A stretch of 64,000 bases of DNA from CAYYSY01 sp964474355 (lineage in GTDB: Bacteria; Myxococcota_A; UBA9160; UBA4427), in the NCBI GenBank assembly GCA_964474355.1, contig CAYYSY010000240.1:1-64000 (forward strand). Reading direction: 5' to 3'. The number at the start of each line of letters is the position of its first letter. Within the stretch, counting starts at the first letter, position 1. A model generated the notes under the pieces. That model worked only from the letters and a program-made list of their open reading frames with translations, was not told where the DNA came from and made no database searches. The position numbers and the translations under genes are program-made. Of this stretch, positions 35,315-44,270 are shown piece after piece.

Positions 35315-36271
35315 CTATCCCGCGAAGGAGTCCAACGCGGCCGCGAACTGGTCGCACAGGAAGGCGTTCGCCTCGCGACCGACCCTCGAGCCGGGCCGGA
35401 TCAGATCGAAGCCGTGATAGCAGCCCTCGAAGAGGCGGAACTCGACGGGCACACCGGCGGCGCGAAGCTGCTCGACGTATTGCACCGTCTCGTCGCGAAA
35501 CGGATCGAGGTCTCCGACGAAGGTCACGGTCGGCGGCAGGCCCGAGTAGTCGTCCGCGCGCGCTGGCGCCGCGTACTTCGGGACCTCGCCGCCCGAGAGT
35601 CCACCCAGATAGAGGTCCCAGGCCACCCGATTGTGTCGAGCCGACCACACCGGCGCATTGTTGTCGCGCATCGACTCGCTCGTCATCCGGTCGTCGATCA
35701 TCGGGTAGAGCGGCATCTGGAAGGCGATCTGGACCTCGCCGCGATCCCTCGCCATCAAGGTCACCGCAGCCGTCAATCCACCACCGGCGCTGCCTCCGAT
35801 CACGACGAGCTGGTCGTCCCGCACGCCGAGCTCGGCGGCGTTCTTCTTCAGCCAGAGGAGGGTCGCGTAGCAGTCGTTCAACGCCGCGGGATACGGAGCC
35901 TCGACCGACTTGCGGTAATCGGGCGCAACGATGACGCAGTCGCGAGTGCGAATCAGATTCTCGAACGTCGACCCGAACTGCTCGGGATTGCCCATCGCGT
36001 AGCCGCCACCGTGGAGGAAGAGCACGCCCGGGAGCAATCCGTCGACGCGAGGGGAAGGGGGCCGGTAGACACGCACCCGGACCTCGCCGCCCTCGTCGAG
36101 CGAGTCGATCCGGCGCTCATCGCAGTCGAGGCCGGGGATGTCCTTCCCATCGGCTCGGCGGCCCAGCCTGCGCGCGAGCCGCAGGAACCGCTCGGACGGC
36201 CGCATCAGGAGCTTCGCCGCGAGCCCGGCCAGCCGGAGCTCCGGATCGATCATCTTGCGCGTCACTCTCAT
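35315..36271 (-). CDS. HSL-family alpha/beta hydrolase (esterase/lipase)
   Basis: 318 residues, start ATG 36271 with GGGAGGAAA upstream; the open frame extends to 36436 but only this start has a ribosome site. The oxyanion-hole motif is FLHGGGYAMG and the nucleophile elbow GGSAGGG, both typical of the hormone-sensitive lipase family; the acid is in VGDLDPFRDE and the His in CYHGFD. Such enzymes hydrolyse short- to medium-chain esters. No signal peptide, so cytoplasmic. Convergent with the beta-helix gene and divergent from the quinohaemoprotein dehydrogenase across 284 bases. Confidence 0.93.
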   Translation of the reverse strand: MRVTRKMIDPELRLAGLAAKLLMRPSERFLRLARRLGRRADGKDIPGLDCDERRIDSLDEGGEVRVRVYRPPSPRVDGLLPGVLFLHGGGYAMGNPEQFGSTFENLIRTRDCVIVAPDYRKSVEAPYPAALNDCYATLLWLKKNAAELGVRDDQLVVIGGSAGGGLTAAVTLMARDRGEVQIAFQMPLYPMIDDRMTSESMRDNNAPVWSARHNRVAWDLYLGGLSGGEVPKYAAPARADDYSGLPPTVTFVGDLDPFRDETVQYVEQLRAAGVPVEFRLFEGCYHGFDLIRPGSRVGREANAFLCDQFAAALDSFAG

Positions 36272-36555
36272 CGATTTCCTCCCCGCACCAGTGCGTGATG
36301 ATGCCAGCGGCTTCGCCCCCTGCAACCGCACCATCGCGCTCCAATGCGAAGCAGGACCGGCCCATCCGCGAGATCCGTCCCGCTGCAGGGAGCGCGAACC
36401 CGTCCGGCGAGACGAGCAGAGGCATGGGGGGCCCATGCCCCATCACGTCGTCGCAAGGCGCCCGGCGACTCTGCCATACTGAACGGATCCGAGGTGACGG
36501 CACGCGCCGGGCGGGACGCCCGTTGCGCAGACCGTGCCCGAGAAGGAATCCGCAC

Positions 36556-38739
36556 ATGACCTTCCGCGCCCTGCTTCGTCCTCTCACGCTCCTCGCGCTC
36601 GCGAGCTCGCTGGCGCTCGTCGCCTGCTCCGACTCCGCTCCGCCCGAGCCGCCCGCGGCCCCCGAGGCCGAGCCGAGCGAGCCCACCGCACCGATCGTCG
36701 ACGGCGCGCGCATCATCGGCGCCGACGCCGCGCCGGGCGAGTGGCTCAGCCACGGTCGCACCTACGGCGAGCAGCGCTTCAGTCCACTCGACAAGGTGAA
36801 CACGGGCAACGTCGGCGAGCTCGGCCTCGCCTGGTACGCCGACCTGCCCACGAAGCGCGGCATCGAGACCACTCCGCTCGTCGCGAACGGCAAGCTCTAC
36901 GCGACGGCGAGCTGGGGGCACGTGCTCGCCTACGACGCGCGCACGGGCGAGCTGCTCTGGCACTTCGACCCGAAGGTGAAGAAGGACTACGCGGTCCACG
37001 CCTGCTGCGACGTCGTGAATCGCGGCGTCGCGCTCTGGGGCGACAAGGTGATCGCCGCGAGCATCGACGGCCGGCTGCGCGCGCTCGATCGCGACACGGG
37101 TGCGGTGGTCTGGGAGGTCGACACGCGCCTCAACGACGTCGACTCGTACACGATCACGGGTGCGCCGCGCGTGGTGAACGGCAAGGTGATCATCGGCAAC
37201 GGCGGCGCCGAGATGGCGGTGCGCGGGTACGTCACGGCCTACGACGCCGAGACCGGCGAGCAGGCGTGGCGCTTCTTTACGGTGCCCGGTGACCCCGAGA
37301 TGGGCTTCGAGGACGAGACCCAGGAGTGGATCGCGACCACCTGGACCGGCCAGTGGTGGAAGAACGGCAAGGGCGGCGGCACGGCCTGGGACTCGTTCGC
37401 GTTCGATCCCGAGCTGAACCTGCTCTACATCGGCGTCGGCAACTCGGCGACGTGGAACCAGAAGCTCCGGAGCCCCGAAGGCGGCGACAACCTCTTCGTC
37501 TCGTCGATCGTCGCCGTCGACGCCAACACCGGTGTCTACCGCTGGCACTACCAGACGACACCCGGCGACCACTGGGACTACACCGCCACCCAGCACATGA
37601 TCCTCGCCGAGCTCGACTGGAACGGAGAGAAGCGCGAGGTGCTGATGCAGGCGCCGAAGAACGGCTTCTTCTACGTGCTCGACCGCAAGACCGGCGAGCT
37701 GCTCGCGGCCGACAAGTACATGCCCGTCACCTGGGCGACCCACGTCGACATGGCGACGGGCCGGCCCGTCGAGGCCGAAGGCGCACGCGACACCGAGACC
37801 CCGCAGCCGCTCGTCCCCGGCCCGAGCGGCGCGCACAACTGGCACCCGATGTCGTACAGCCCCGACACGGGATACGTGTACATCCCCGCGAAGGTCTCGA
37901 GCGGCATCTACCACGACGATCTCGAGCTGACCCAGCGCAAGACCGTCTGGCACGTGAACTTCGAGGCCTCGAAGTTCGTCGCGCTGCCCGACGAGGTGCC
38001 GGCCGAGGCGCGAGGCCCGCTCGGCCGCGAGCTGGCGGCGGGCATCCTGATCGCCTGGGATCCCGTGCAGAAGAAGGAGGTCTGGCGGGTCGATCGGGGC
38101 TTCTACTCGGGCAGCGGCGTGCTCACGACGCATGGCAACCTCGTCTTCCAGGGCGACCTCGCCGGCACCTTCAAGGCGTTCAAGGCCGACACCGGCGAGG
38201 AGGTCTGGTCGCACGACGTCCAGGGCGGGATCATGGCCTCGCCCGTCGCCTACGAGCTCGACGGCGAGCAGTACGTGGCCGTCGCCTCGGGCTGGGGCGG
38301 TGAGAGCAGCCTGCCCTTCGGCGTGATCAGCGGCCCCCAGCACATGGTGAACATCAGCCGGCTGCTCGTCTTCAAGCTCGGCGCGAACGGCGAGCTCCCC
38401 CTCATCGAGACCGAGGTGCAGGATCTGCCCGCACACGCGCTCGCCGCAGCGACACCCGAGCGCTTGAAGCAGGGCCTCCGCCTCTACAACACCTACTGCG
38501 TCTTCTGTCACGGCGGCAACGCGGTGAGCGGCGGCATCGTGCCCGACCTGCGCTACCGCATGGCCGAGCTCGAGCCCGTGTGGGGCACCATCGTGCTCGA
38601 CGGCTCACTCGCCGTCAACGGCATGCCGGCCTGGAAGGAGTTCATGACCCCCGACGAGGCCAACGCGATCAAGGACTACGTGGCGCACGAGGCCCGGCTC
38701 GGCCACGAGCGGGGGGAGAAGCGGAGCGTGCGGCGCTGA
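36556..38739 (+). CDS. Quinohaemoprotein alcohol dehydrogenase (PQQ plus haem c), lipoprotein
   Basis: 727 residues with lipobox SLALVAC (Cys24) and AGAAGGAA before ATG 36556. The N-terminal PQQ propeller starts EWLSHGRTYGEQRFSPL and carries the vicinal disulfide ACCDVVNRG (Cys150-Cys151) that stacks on PQQ in alcohol dehydrogenases, plus TAWDSFAFDPE with the likely catalytic Asp. The C-terminal domain is a cytochrome c with CVFCH (~648-652) and NGMPAW holding the axial Met. Type II quinohaemoproteins oxidise alcohols and pass electrons internally to haem, then to an external cytochrome. Unlike the PQQ enzyme at 10070 it carries its own haem. Confidence 0.94.
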   Translation: MTFRALLRPLTLLALASSLALVACSDSAPPEPPAAPEAEPSEPTAPIVDGARIIGADAAPGEWLSHGRTYGEQRFSPLDKVNTGNVGELGLAWYADLPTKRGIETTPLVANGKLYATASWGHVLAYDARTGELLWHFDPKVKKDYAVHACCDVVNRGVALWGDKVIAASIDGRLRALDRDTGAVVWEVDTRLNDVDSYTITGAPRVVNGKVIIGNGGAEMAVRGYVTAYDAETGEQAWRFFTVPGDPEMGFEDETQEWIATTWTGQWWKNGKGGGTAWDSFAFDPELNLLYIGVGNSATWNQKLRSPEGGDNLFVSSIVAVDANTGVYRWHYQTTPGDHWDYTATQHMILAELDWNGEKREVLMQAPKNGFFYVLDRKTGELLAADKYMPVTWATHVDMATGRPVEAEGARDTETPQPLVPGPSGAHNWHPMSYSPDTGYVYIPAKVSSGIYHDDLELTQRKTVWHVNFEASKFVALPDEVPAEARGPLGRELAAGILIAWDPVQKKEVWRVDRGFYSGSGVLTTHGNLVFQGDLAGTFKAFKADTGEEVWSHDVQGGIMASPVAYELDGEQYVAVASGWGGESSLPFGVISGPQHMVNISRLLVFKLGANGELPLIETEVQDLPAHALAAATPERLKQGLRLYNTYCVFCHGGNAVSGGIVPDLRYRMAELEPVWGTIVLDGSLAVNGMPAWKEFMTPDEANAIKDYVAHEARLGHERGEKRSVRR

Positions 38740-38750
38740 CGCGGGCACGC
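38726..38750 (+). terminator. Possible hairpin spanning the dehydrogenase stop codon
   Basis: GCGTGC (38726-38731) and GCACGC (38745-38750) can pair with the stop codon in the loop. Weak candidate, no T-tract. Confidence 0.25.
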
Positions 38751-38790
38751 ACCCGGGACACGGCGAGTCGATGGAGGCAGAGGCGGCAGC

Positions 38791-40506
38791 ATGACCATGG
38801 AGAAGCGTCGACAGGCGCTGCGCGCACCCGATCGGATCGAAACCCGCAAGCGCGGCATCTGGCTGCTCAAGAACCCGGCCACCAACAAGGGGCTCGCCTT
38901 CACGCCCGAGGAGCGCGACCGCTGCGGCCTCACCGGCCTGCTGCCCGCCGCGGTGCAGACGATCGAAGAGCAGGTGCAGCTCGAGCTCGAGCACCTCCGC
39001 GAAAAGTCGAGCGACCTCGAGCGCTACATCGGCATGGCGGGCCTGCTCTATCGCAACGAGGTGCTCTTCTACCGCCTGCTGGTCGAGCATCTGATGGAGC
39101 TGGTGCCCATCGTCTACACGCCCACGGTGGGCGAAGCCTGCCGGCGCTTCTCGCACATCGTGCGCGACATGCGAGGCATCTGGCTCACGCCCGACGACCT
39201 CGACTGCATGCCCGATCGCCTCCGCAACTACCCCTACCAGGACATCCGGCTGATCGTCGTGACCGACAACGAGCGCATCCTCGGTCTCGGTGACCAGGGG
39301 GCCGGGGGGATGGGGATCCCCGTCGGCAAGCTCTCGCTCTACGTCGCGGGCGCCGGCATCCACCCCTCGAAGGTGCTCCCGATCAGCCTCGACGTCGGCA
39401 CGAACAACGAGGCGCTGCTGAACGATCCGCTCTACAGCGGCTACCGGGCCCACCGCCTCTCGGGCGAGGCCTACGACCAGTTCATCGAGAGCTTCGTCGA
39501 GGCGGTGAGCGAGGTCTTTCCGCATGCGGTCCTGCAGTGGGAGGACTTCCACAAGCGCAACGCGTTCAGGCTGCTCGAGAGCTACCGGCATCGCATCACG
39601 TGCTTCAACGACGACATCCAGGGCACGGCCGGTGTCGCCGTGGCCGGCGTGATGGCCGCGATGCGCGTCACCCGGCAGTCGCTGCGCGAGCAGCGCGTGC
39701 TCTTCCTCGGCGCGGGCGAGGCCTGCACGGGGATCGCCGACCTGCTCGCCGCCGCCATGCGCGCAGAGGGCGCCGGTGAAGAGGAGATCGCGGCCTCACG
39801 CATCGCGTTCGACAGCCGCGGGCTGCTGCGCGAGGGCGCCGAGGGCCCGGACGCACACAAGCGCCGACTCTCGACGAGCCCCGCCACCCTCGCCCGCCTC
39901 GGTCTGGACGACGTGCCCAGCCCGACGCCCACGGAGGTCATCGCGCGGCTGAAGCCCACCATCCTGATCGGCGCGACCGCCACACCGGACACATTCACGC
40001 GCGAGATGATCGAAGAGATGGCGAAGCACGTGGAGCGACCCATCGTGATGCCGATCTCGAACCCCACGAGCAAGGCCGAGTGCACGCCCGCCGACGCGAT
40101 CGCATGGAGTGGCGGGCGGGCGCTCGTGGCGACGGGCAGCCCCTTCGACGACGTAGTGTACGAGGGCAAGCGCCACGTGATCGGCCAGGCGAACAACATG
40201 TTCGTCTTCCCCGGCGTGGGCCTCGGCGCGATCGTGTCCGAGATTCGCGAGGTGGGCGAGGCCGTCTTCCTCGTCGCCGCCCGCGCCCTGGCCGACTGCG
40301 TGACACGAGAGCGCCTCGAGCTCGGTGCGCTCTACCCCGAGCAGTCGGAGCTGCGCCGCGTCAGCGCGCGCATCGCCTCGGCGGTGGTGCGCCACGCCAG
40401 CCATGAGCACCTCGGCAGCCACATTCCCGACGAGGACGTCGAGCGGGTCGTCGAGAGCGCCGTCTGGCGTCCCGAGTACGTGCCTGTGGTGCCGAAAGCC
40501 GACTGA
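38791..40506 (+). CDS. maeA: NAD-dependent malic enzyme
   Basis: 571 residues, close to the 565 of E. coli MaeA. Landmarks in order: GLLYRNEVLFYRLL, VYTPTVGEAC, GLGDQGAGGMGIPVGKL, WEDFHKRNAF, FNDDIQGTA (metal- and malate-binding Asp pair), GAGEACTGIA (nucleotide fold), and ISNPTSKAECT. The enzyme converts malate to pyruvate and CO2 with reduction of NAD. The long N-terminus and overall architecture match the homotetrameric eukaryote-like/MaeA type and not the short MaeB fused to phosphotransacetylase. Cytoplasmic. It follows the alcohol dehydrogenase by 51 bases and could be read through from it. Confidence 0.95.
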   Translation: MTMEKRRQALRAPDRIETRKRGIWLLKNPATNKGLAFTPEERDRCGLTGLLPAAVQTIEEQVQLELEHLREKSSDLERYIGMAGLLYRNEVLFYRLLVEHLMELVPIVYTPTVGEACRRFSHIVRDMRGIWLTPDDLDCMPDRLRNYPYQDIRLIVVTDNERILGLGDQGAGGMGIPVGKLSLYVAGAGIHPSKVLPISLDVGTNNEALLNDPLYSGYRAHRLSGEAYDQFIESFVEAVSEVFPHAVLQWEDFHKRNAFRLLESYRHRITCFNDDIQGTAGVAVAGVMAAMRVTRQSLREQRVLFLGAGEACTGIADLLAAAMRAEGAGEEEIAASRIAFDSRGLLREGAEGPDAHKRRLSTSPATLARLGLDDVPSPTPTEVIARLKPTILIGATATPDTFTREMIEEMAKHVERPIVMPISNPTSKAECTPADAIAWSGGRALVATGSPFDDVVYEGKRHVIGQANNMFVFPGVGLGAIVSEIREVGEAVFLVAARALADCVTRERLELGALYPEQSELRRVSARIASAVVRHASHEHLGSHIPDEDVERVVESAVWRPEYVPVVPKAD

Positions 40507-40546
40507 CACGCGCAACGAGAACGGCCGCTGGCAGCCGCACCGCCGC

Positions 40547-42946
40547 TCACTCCCGCCGCGGATCCTCGTCGCGGAACAGCAGCGGCACACCGGTCAGCGA
40601 GCCCGGCGTCGACGCGCCTCCGCACGAGAGCGCGGCGCCTCCCGGCTCGATCGCCAGCGAGACGATCTCCTCGTCGCCGTCGTCGAAGATCGCGCCGTCG
40701 TCGATGAAGAACCCGGTGCCGTTATAGCCGGCCCACAACACACCATCGGGCCTGATACTCATCCAGAGCGCATCGTAATGGCTCTGCGCGTTGTCGCGGG
40801 CGCCGGCAGCGAGGAGGTTGCCGTCCTCGCGCAAGGCGAGTGCATGGAGCCACGAGCCGCGGCCGAAGAGCACGTCGGCGTTCTCGGTCAAGGGTGCCCC
40901 GAGCGTGACGATACCGGGAGCCTCGAACAGCTGACCAAGGCCGAAGGGATTGGTGAACCCACCGACGAAGTCGGGGTCGGGCGCGCCGTCCGGATCCAGC
41001 CGCCAGAACGCGGCCGAGTCGAGCGGCTGACCGCTGGCATTGCGAAGACTCACCGAGCCCGCGACGACGAGGTGCCCGTCCGTCGGGTCGATGAGCCCGG
41101 CGTTGCCCTCGCCGATGCCGTCGAGTGCGCTGCCCGGAAAGACCGCCCAGTTGTCGACGATGCCGTCGGATCCGTAGCTCTCGTCGACCGCGCCGTCTTC
41201 GTCGAAGGCGACGATCTGCACGTCGCGCCAGCCTCTCGACTCATTGAAGCCCGCCCCGACGGTGAGCACTCGGTCACCGTCGAAGACCAGATCGACGATC
41301 TCGTCGGTAGGGACGGCGTCCACCGCGACGTGTGTGACGACGCCATCGGTGTCGAAGGCAGGGTCCAGCTCCATCGACTCCGTGAGGCGCAGCAGCAGGC
41401 GTTGCATTCCGATTCCGGCGCGGCCACTGCTGTTGCCGCCGATCCAGATCCGAGCCGAGCCGTCGATCTCGATGTCGGCGCCGCGGTCGTCGACCAGCGC
41501 CGGATCGCCCGATACACCAGCCGGCAGCTGGACGACTTCGAAGTCTCCCACCTCGTCGAGGCGCGCGACCATGATGTTGCGCTCGATGCGGACCGTGGAC
41601 ACCCGCTCCGCCAGGACATGAGCGCGGCCGTCCACGGGTGAGACCGCCAGTGCGACGGCGAAGATCGCGTAGTTGCTGCCGACACTCGAAGCAGGCAGGT
41701 AGGCCACGCCCCGCTGCCCGAAGTCGGGGTCCAGGCTCCCGTCCGCGAGTACGTGACCGACGGCGAGGCCTTCGCCGGTGGGATCGCGCAGGAGGAAGAA
41801 GCTGTCTCCTGCGCCCCCCAGCGCGATGTCTTCGCAGCTTCCGTCGACCTCCACCACCGCGTCCGGCGCGAGCGGGTCGAGGAAGCCGGCACCGGCGCTG
41901 AAGTACCGCGTCGAGAAGGTGGTCTCGAGCATCACCTCCGGGTCATCGGCCGCTTCGATGCGCAGCAGCGGATCGCGTGCCCCATCGTTCTTCGGCGAAA
42001 GATATGCGATGCGGTAGAAGCTATTGGCTTCGTCCGAGAGGGCACGGCCGACCTCCTCGAAGCTGTCGACGAGACTGTCCAGGCTGTCCACGAACGTGGA
42101 GCCCTGGGGACCCAGTGCCTCGAGCGCATCGCGATCGATCTCCGAGCCCACTCCGATCGTGAAGGCCGCGATGTCGTCTTCGATGGCGGCGACGGCCGCT
42201 TCGAGCGGGATGTCGTTGGCGTTGTGGCCTCCGTCCGTGAACGTCACCAGCGCCTTCGACACGAACTCGGCCTCGCCGTCCTCCTCGACCTCGAACTCCT
42301 CGTCGTCGAGCACGTCGGCGGCCTGGATCACGGCGCCATAGAGATTCGTCGAGTCGTCGAAGACCTCGATCTCATCGACGTTGTCGAGCGCTTCGTGCAA
42401 CGCGACGGCATCGTCCGAGAAGCCGAGTGGGACGAGCTGCCCGGTCAGCGGGTCTTCGATCACCGCCGGCACGATGTCATCGGCGCCGTAGAAGAACGCG
42501 ATCGCGATTCGCTGCGAGGGGTCGCGCGTGACGACGTCGATGTAGGCCTTCGCCGCGTCGATCTCGGCGGCGAGTGCCTCGGGGTCCTGCGAGATGCTCG
42601 AGCTCAGGTCGAGCAGGAGCAGTGAGAGCAGCTGATAGACGCGCGGCAGCGGCAGGAGCTGCTGCTGCGCCTCGCTCGGCGAGATCGCGACGCCGTTCTC
42701 GTAGAGATTGAAGTCCTCGGCCGTGAGGCCGGGGAAGGGCTCGCCGCGATCGTCGAGCACCTGGACCAGCATGGACACGCGTCCCGGCAGGTCGATCCGG
42801 GCCTCGCCCGCGACGTCGATGAGCGTGCCGATCACGGGCTCACAGCCGCGTCCGCCGACGCCACAGCCACCTTCGGCGTTGCAGCCCATCGAGGCAATCG
42901 AGGCGATCGACAGTGCCAGGACGACGAGTAGGCTCGAGATCCGCAT
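40547..42946 (-). CDS. VWA-domain lipoprotein with C-terminal delta-60-like propeller repeats
   Basis: 799 residues. ATG 42946 has GGGGGAG just upstream and begins a lipoprotein signal (SIASIASMGC). After a Cys-rich linker comes a von Willebrand A domain with the MIDAS motif LLDLSSSIS, STNLYGAV and TFTDGGHNAN, all three metal-binding segments kept. The second half has repeated segments such as ADGSLDPDFGQRGVA, ELDPAFDTDGVVTHV and AVDESYGSDGIVDN, as in delta-60 (uncharacterised beta-propeller) repeats. Probably a surface adhesion or binding protein; ligand unknown. Convergent with malic enzyme, alone in its transcription unit. Confidence 0.87.
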   Translation of the reverse strand: MRISSLLVVLALSIASIASMGCNAEGGCGVGGRGCEPVIGTLIDVAGEARIDLPGRVSMLVQVLDDRGEPFPGLTAEDFNLYENGVAISPSEAQQQLLPLPRVYQLLSLLLLDLSSSISQDPEALAAEIDAAKAYIDVVTRDPSQRIAIAFFYGADDIVPAVIEDPLTGQLVPLGFSDDAVALHEALDNVDEIEVFDDSTNLYGAVIQAADVLDDEEFEVEEDGEAEFVSKALVTFTDGGHNANDIPLEAAVAAIEDDIAAFTIGVGSEIDRDALEALGPQGSTFVDSLDSLVDSFEEVGRALSDEANSFYRIAYLSPKNDGARDPLLRIEAADDPEVMLETTFSTRYFSAGAGFLDPLAPDAVVEVDGSCEDIALGGAGDSFFLLRDPTGEGLAVGHVLADGSLDPDFGQRGVAYLPASSVGSNYAIFAVALAVSPVDGRAHVLAERVSTVRIERNIMVARLDEVGDFEVVQLPAGVSGDPALVDDRGADIEIDGSARIWIGGNSSGRAGIGMQRLLLRLTESMELDPAFDTDGVVTHVAVDAVPTDEIVDLVFDGDRVLTVGAGFNESRGWRDVQIVAFDEDGAVDESYGSDGIVDNWAVFPGSALDGIGEGNAGLIDPTDGHLVVAGSVSLRNASGQPLDSAAFWRLDPDGAPDPDFVGGFTNPFGLGQLFEAPGIVTLGAPLTENADVLFGRGSWLHALALREDGNLLAAGARDNAQSHYDALWMSIRPDGVLWAGYNGTGFFIDDGAIFDDGDEEIVSLAIEPGGAALSCGGASTPGSLTGVPLLFRDEDPRRE

Positions 42947-43145
42947 CGGCTCCCCCAGGAAGATCACGAGAGAGGCAACGGGGCCTGGGCGCCCGAGCAT
43001 CACTCGACGATGGTCAACACTGGGGGGATTCGACCAGAGGGTACCGCTCCCGCGCGGTCACGGCACGAGCTGGGAGGGATCGGGCTCCGTCGGGCGCACC
43101 GAATTCTTCCGGCACGCTCACCGGGACGCGGGGATCGGGAAGCGG

Positions 43146-43162
43146 GGCCCGTCAACGGGGCC
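43146..43162 (-). terminator. Possible terminator hairpin after the LLM oxidoreductase
   Basis: GGCCC (43146-43150) and GGGCC (43158-43162) can pair around a seven-base loop, 14 bases beyond the stop of the minus-strand gene. Short stem, no T-tract. Confidence 0.25.
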
Positions 43163-43176
43163 GGCGTTGGCGGCCC

Positions 43177-44037
43177 TCAGCCCCCGAGCGCCTTCTCGGC
43201 GAAGGCCTCGAGGCGCTCGGCGCCCCCGTCCCCCCCGAAGAAGAAGGCGGGCACCAACGCGTGCTCGACACCGATCTCGGTGAATCGCTCGACGCCCTTC
43301 AGCGGCTCCATGATGTCGACGAAGAGGGCGTGGAGGGCCACCTCGCCCCGGTCCCGTCCGGCCTCGTCGCAGGCCTCGGTCAGCTCCGCGGCCCGGGCGG
43401 TGAGCATCTCGGGAGCCGTGGCACCCGGGAAGTAGCCGTCGCCGAGACGCACGGCGCGGCGCACCGCGGCGTGGCTGTCGCCGCCCACGAGGATCGGGAT
43501 GCGCCCGGCTGCCGGACGGGGGCTCGAGGTCACGGAGTCGAAGGCCACGAACTCACCCTTGAAGCTGGCAGCGGGCTCGGCCCAGAGCGCCTGCATCGCC
43601 GCCAGGTACTCGTCGGTGCGCGCACCCCGGCGCCGCCAGTCGATGCCGAGGGCCTCGAACTCCTCCTTCATCCATCCGACCCCGATGCCGAGCTCGACCC
43701 GGCCGCCGCTCAGCCGGTCGAGGGTGGCGAGCTCCTTGGCGAGGACGAGCGGGTTGCGCTGGGGCACGATGAGGATGCAGGTGCCGAGGCGCAGGCTCGG
43801 GGCGGCGGCGGCCACATAGGCGAGCCAGATCAGCGGGTCCGGCACGGCGGTGTCGTGATCGCCCGGGGCGACGCCGTCCGGTGTGTAGGGATACCTCGAC
43901 TCGATCGACGTCGGCCGGATGACGTGCTCGCCACCCCATACGGAATCGAAGCCGAGGGCCTCGGCCCGTCGGCACAACTCGAGGGCATCGTCGCCCTCGA
44001 CGGCGATGCTGCTTCCAAATGCGAGCCCGAACTTCAT
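43177..44037 (-). CDS. LLM-class F420/flavin-dependent oxidoreductase
   Basis: 286 residues of the luciferase-like TIM-barrel family. MKFGLAFGSS, EALGFDSVWGGEHV, RLGTCILIVPQRNPLVLAKELATLDRLSGGRVELGIG-type sequence (landmarks LATLDRLSGGRVELGIGVGW) and RIPILVGGDS are those of the F420-dependent LLM branch common in actinobacteria. ATG 44037 is used; TTG 44043 has a closer GGAAGGA and is possible. Substrate unknown; FMN cannot be excluded as cofactor. Divergent from the flavin monooxygenase gene across about 230 bases, so the two may be co-regulated in one oxidative pathway (inference). Confidence 0.88.
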   Translation of the reverse strand: MKFGLAFGSSIAVEGDDALELCRRAEALGFDSVWGGEHVIRPTSIESRYPYTPDGVAPGDHDTAVPDPLIWLAYVAAAAPSLRLGTCILIVPQRNPLVLAKELATLDRLSGGRVELGIGVGWMKEEFEALGIDWRRRGARTDEYLAAMQALWAEPAASFKGEFVAFDSVTSSPRPAAGRIPILVGGDSHAAVRRAVRLGDGYFPGATAPEMLTARAAELTEACDEAGRDRGEVALHALFVDIMEPLKGVERFTEIGVEHALVPAFFFGGDGGAERLEAFAEKALGG

Positions 44038-44270
44038 GATCAAGGTGTCCTTCCACGGCTTCGATCGTCGGGGGAAAGGGTACGATCCACGGTCGAGCGA
44101 CGCATCGCAAAGCGATGTCGTCGTGGCCGATTCCGTCTGGACCTTGCGTCTGGACTTTGTGTCTGGATTCAGCGGTTCGAGATACAGAAGCTCCGGATTC
44201 CTTCAATTGGGCCCTTCGGCCCCGAGAGTGGAGGCCTCCCGATGACGACGAGACCGCGGAGAGCGCAGAA

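Noticed and set aside
36268..38511. 747-codon minus-strand frame opposite the quinohaemoprotein dehydrogenase
   Set aside because: The plus strand has a full PQQ enzyme with haem motif; the antisense frame has no domain and a composition typical of shadows.
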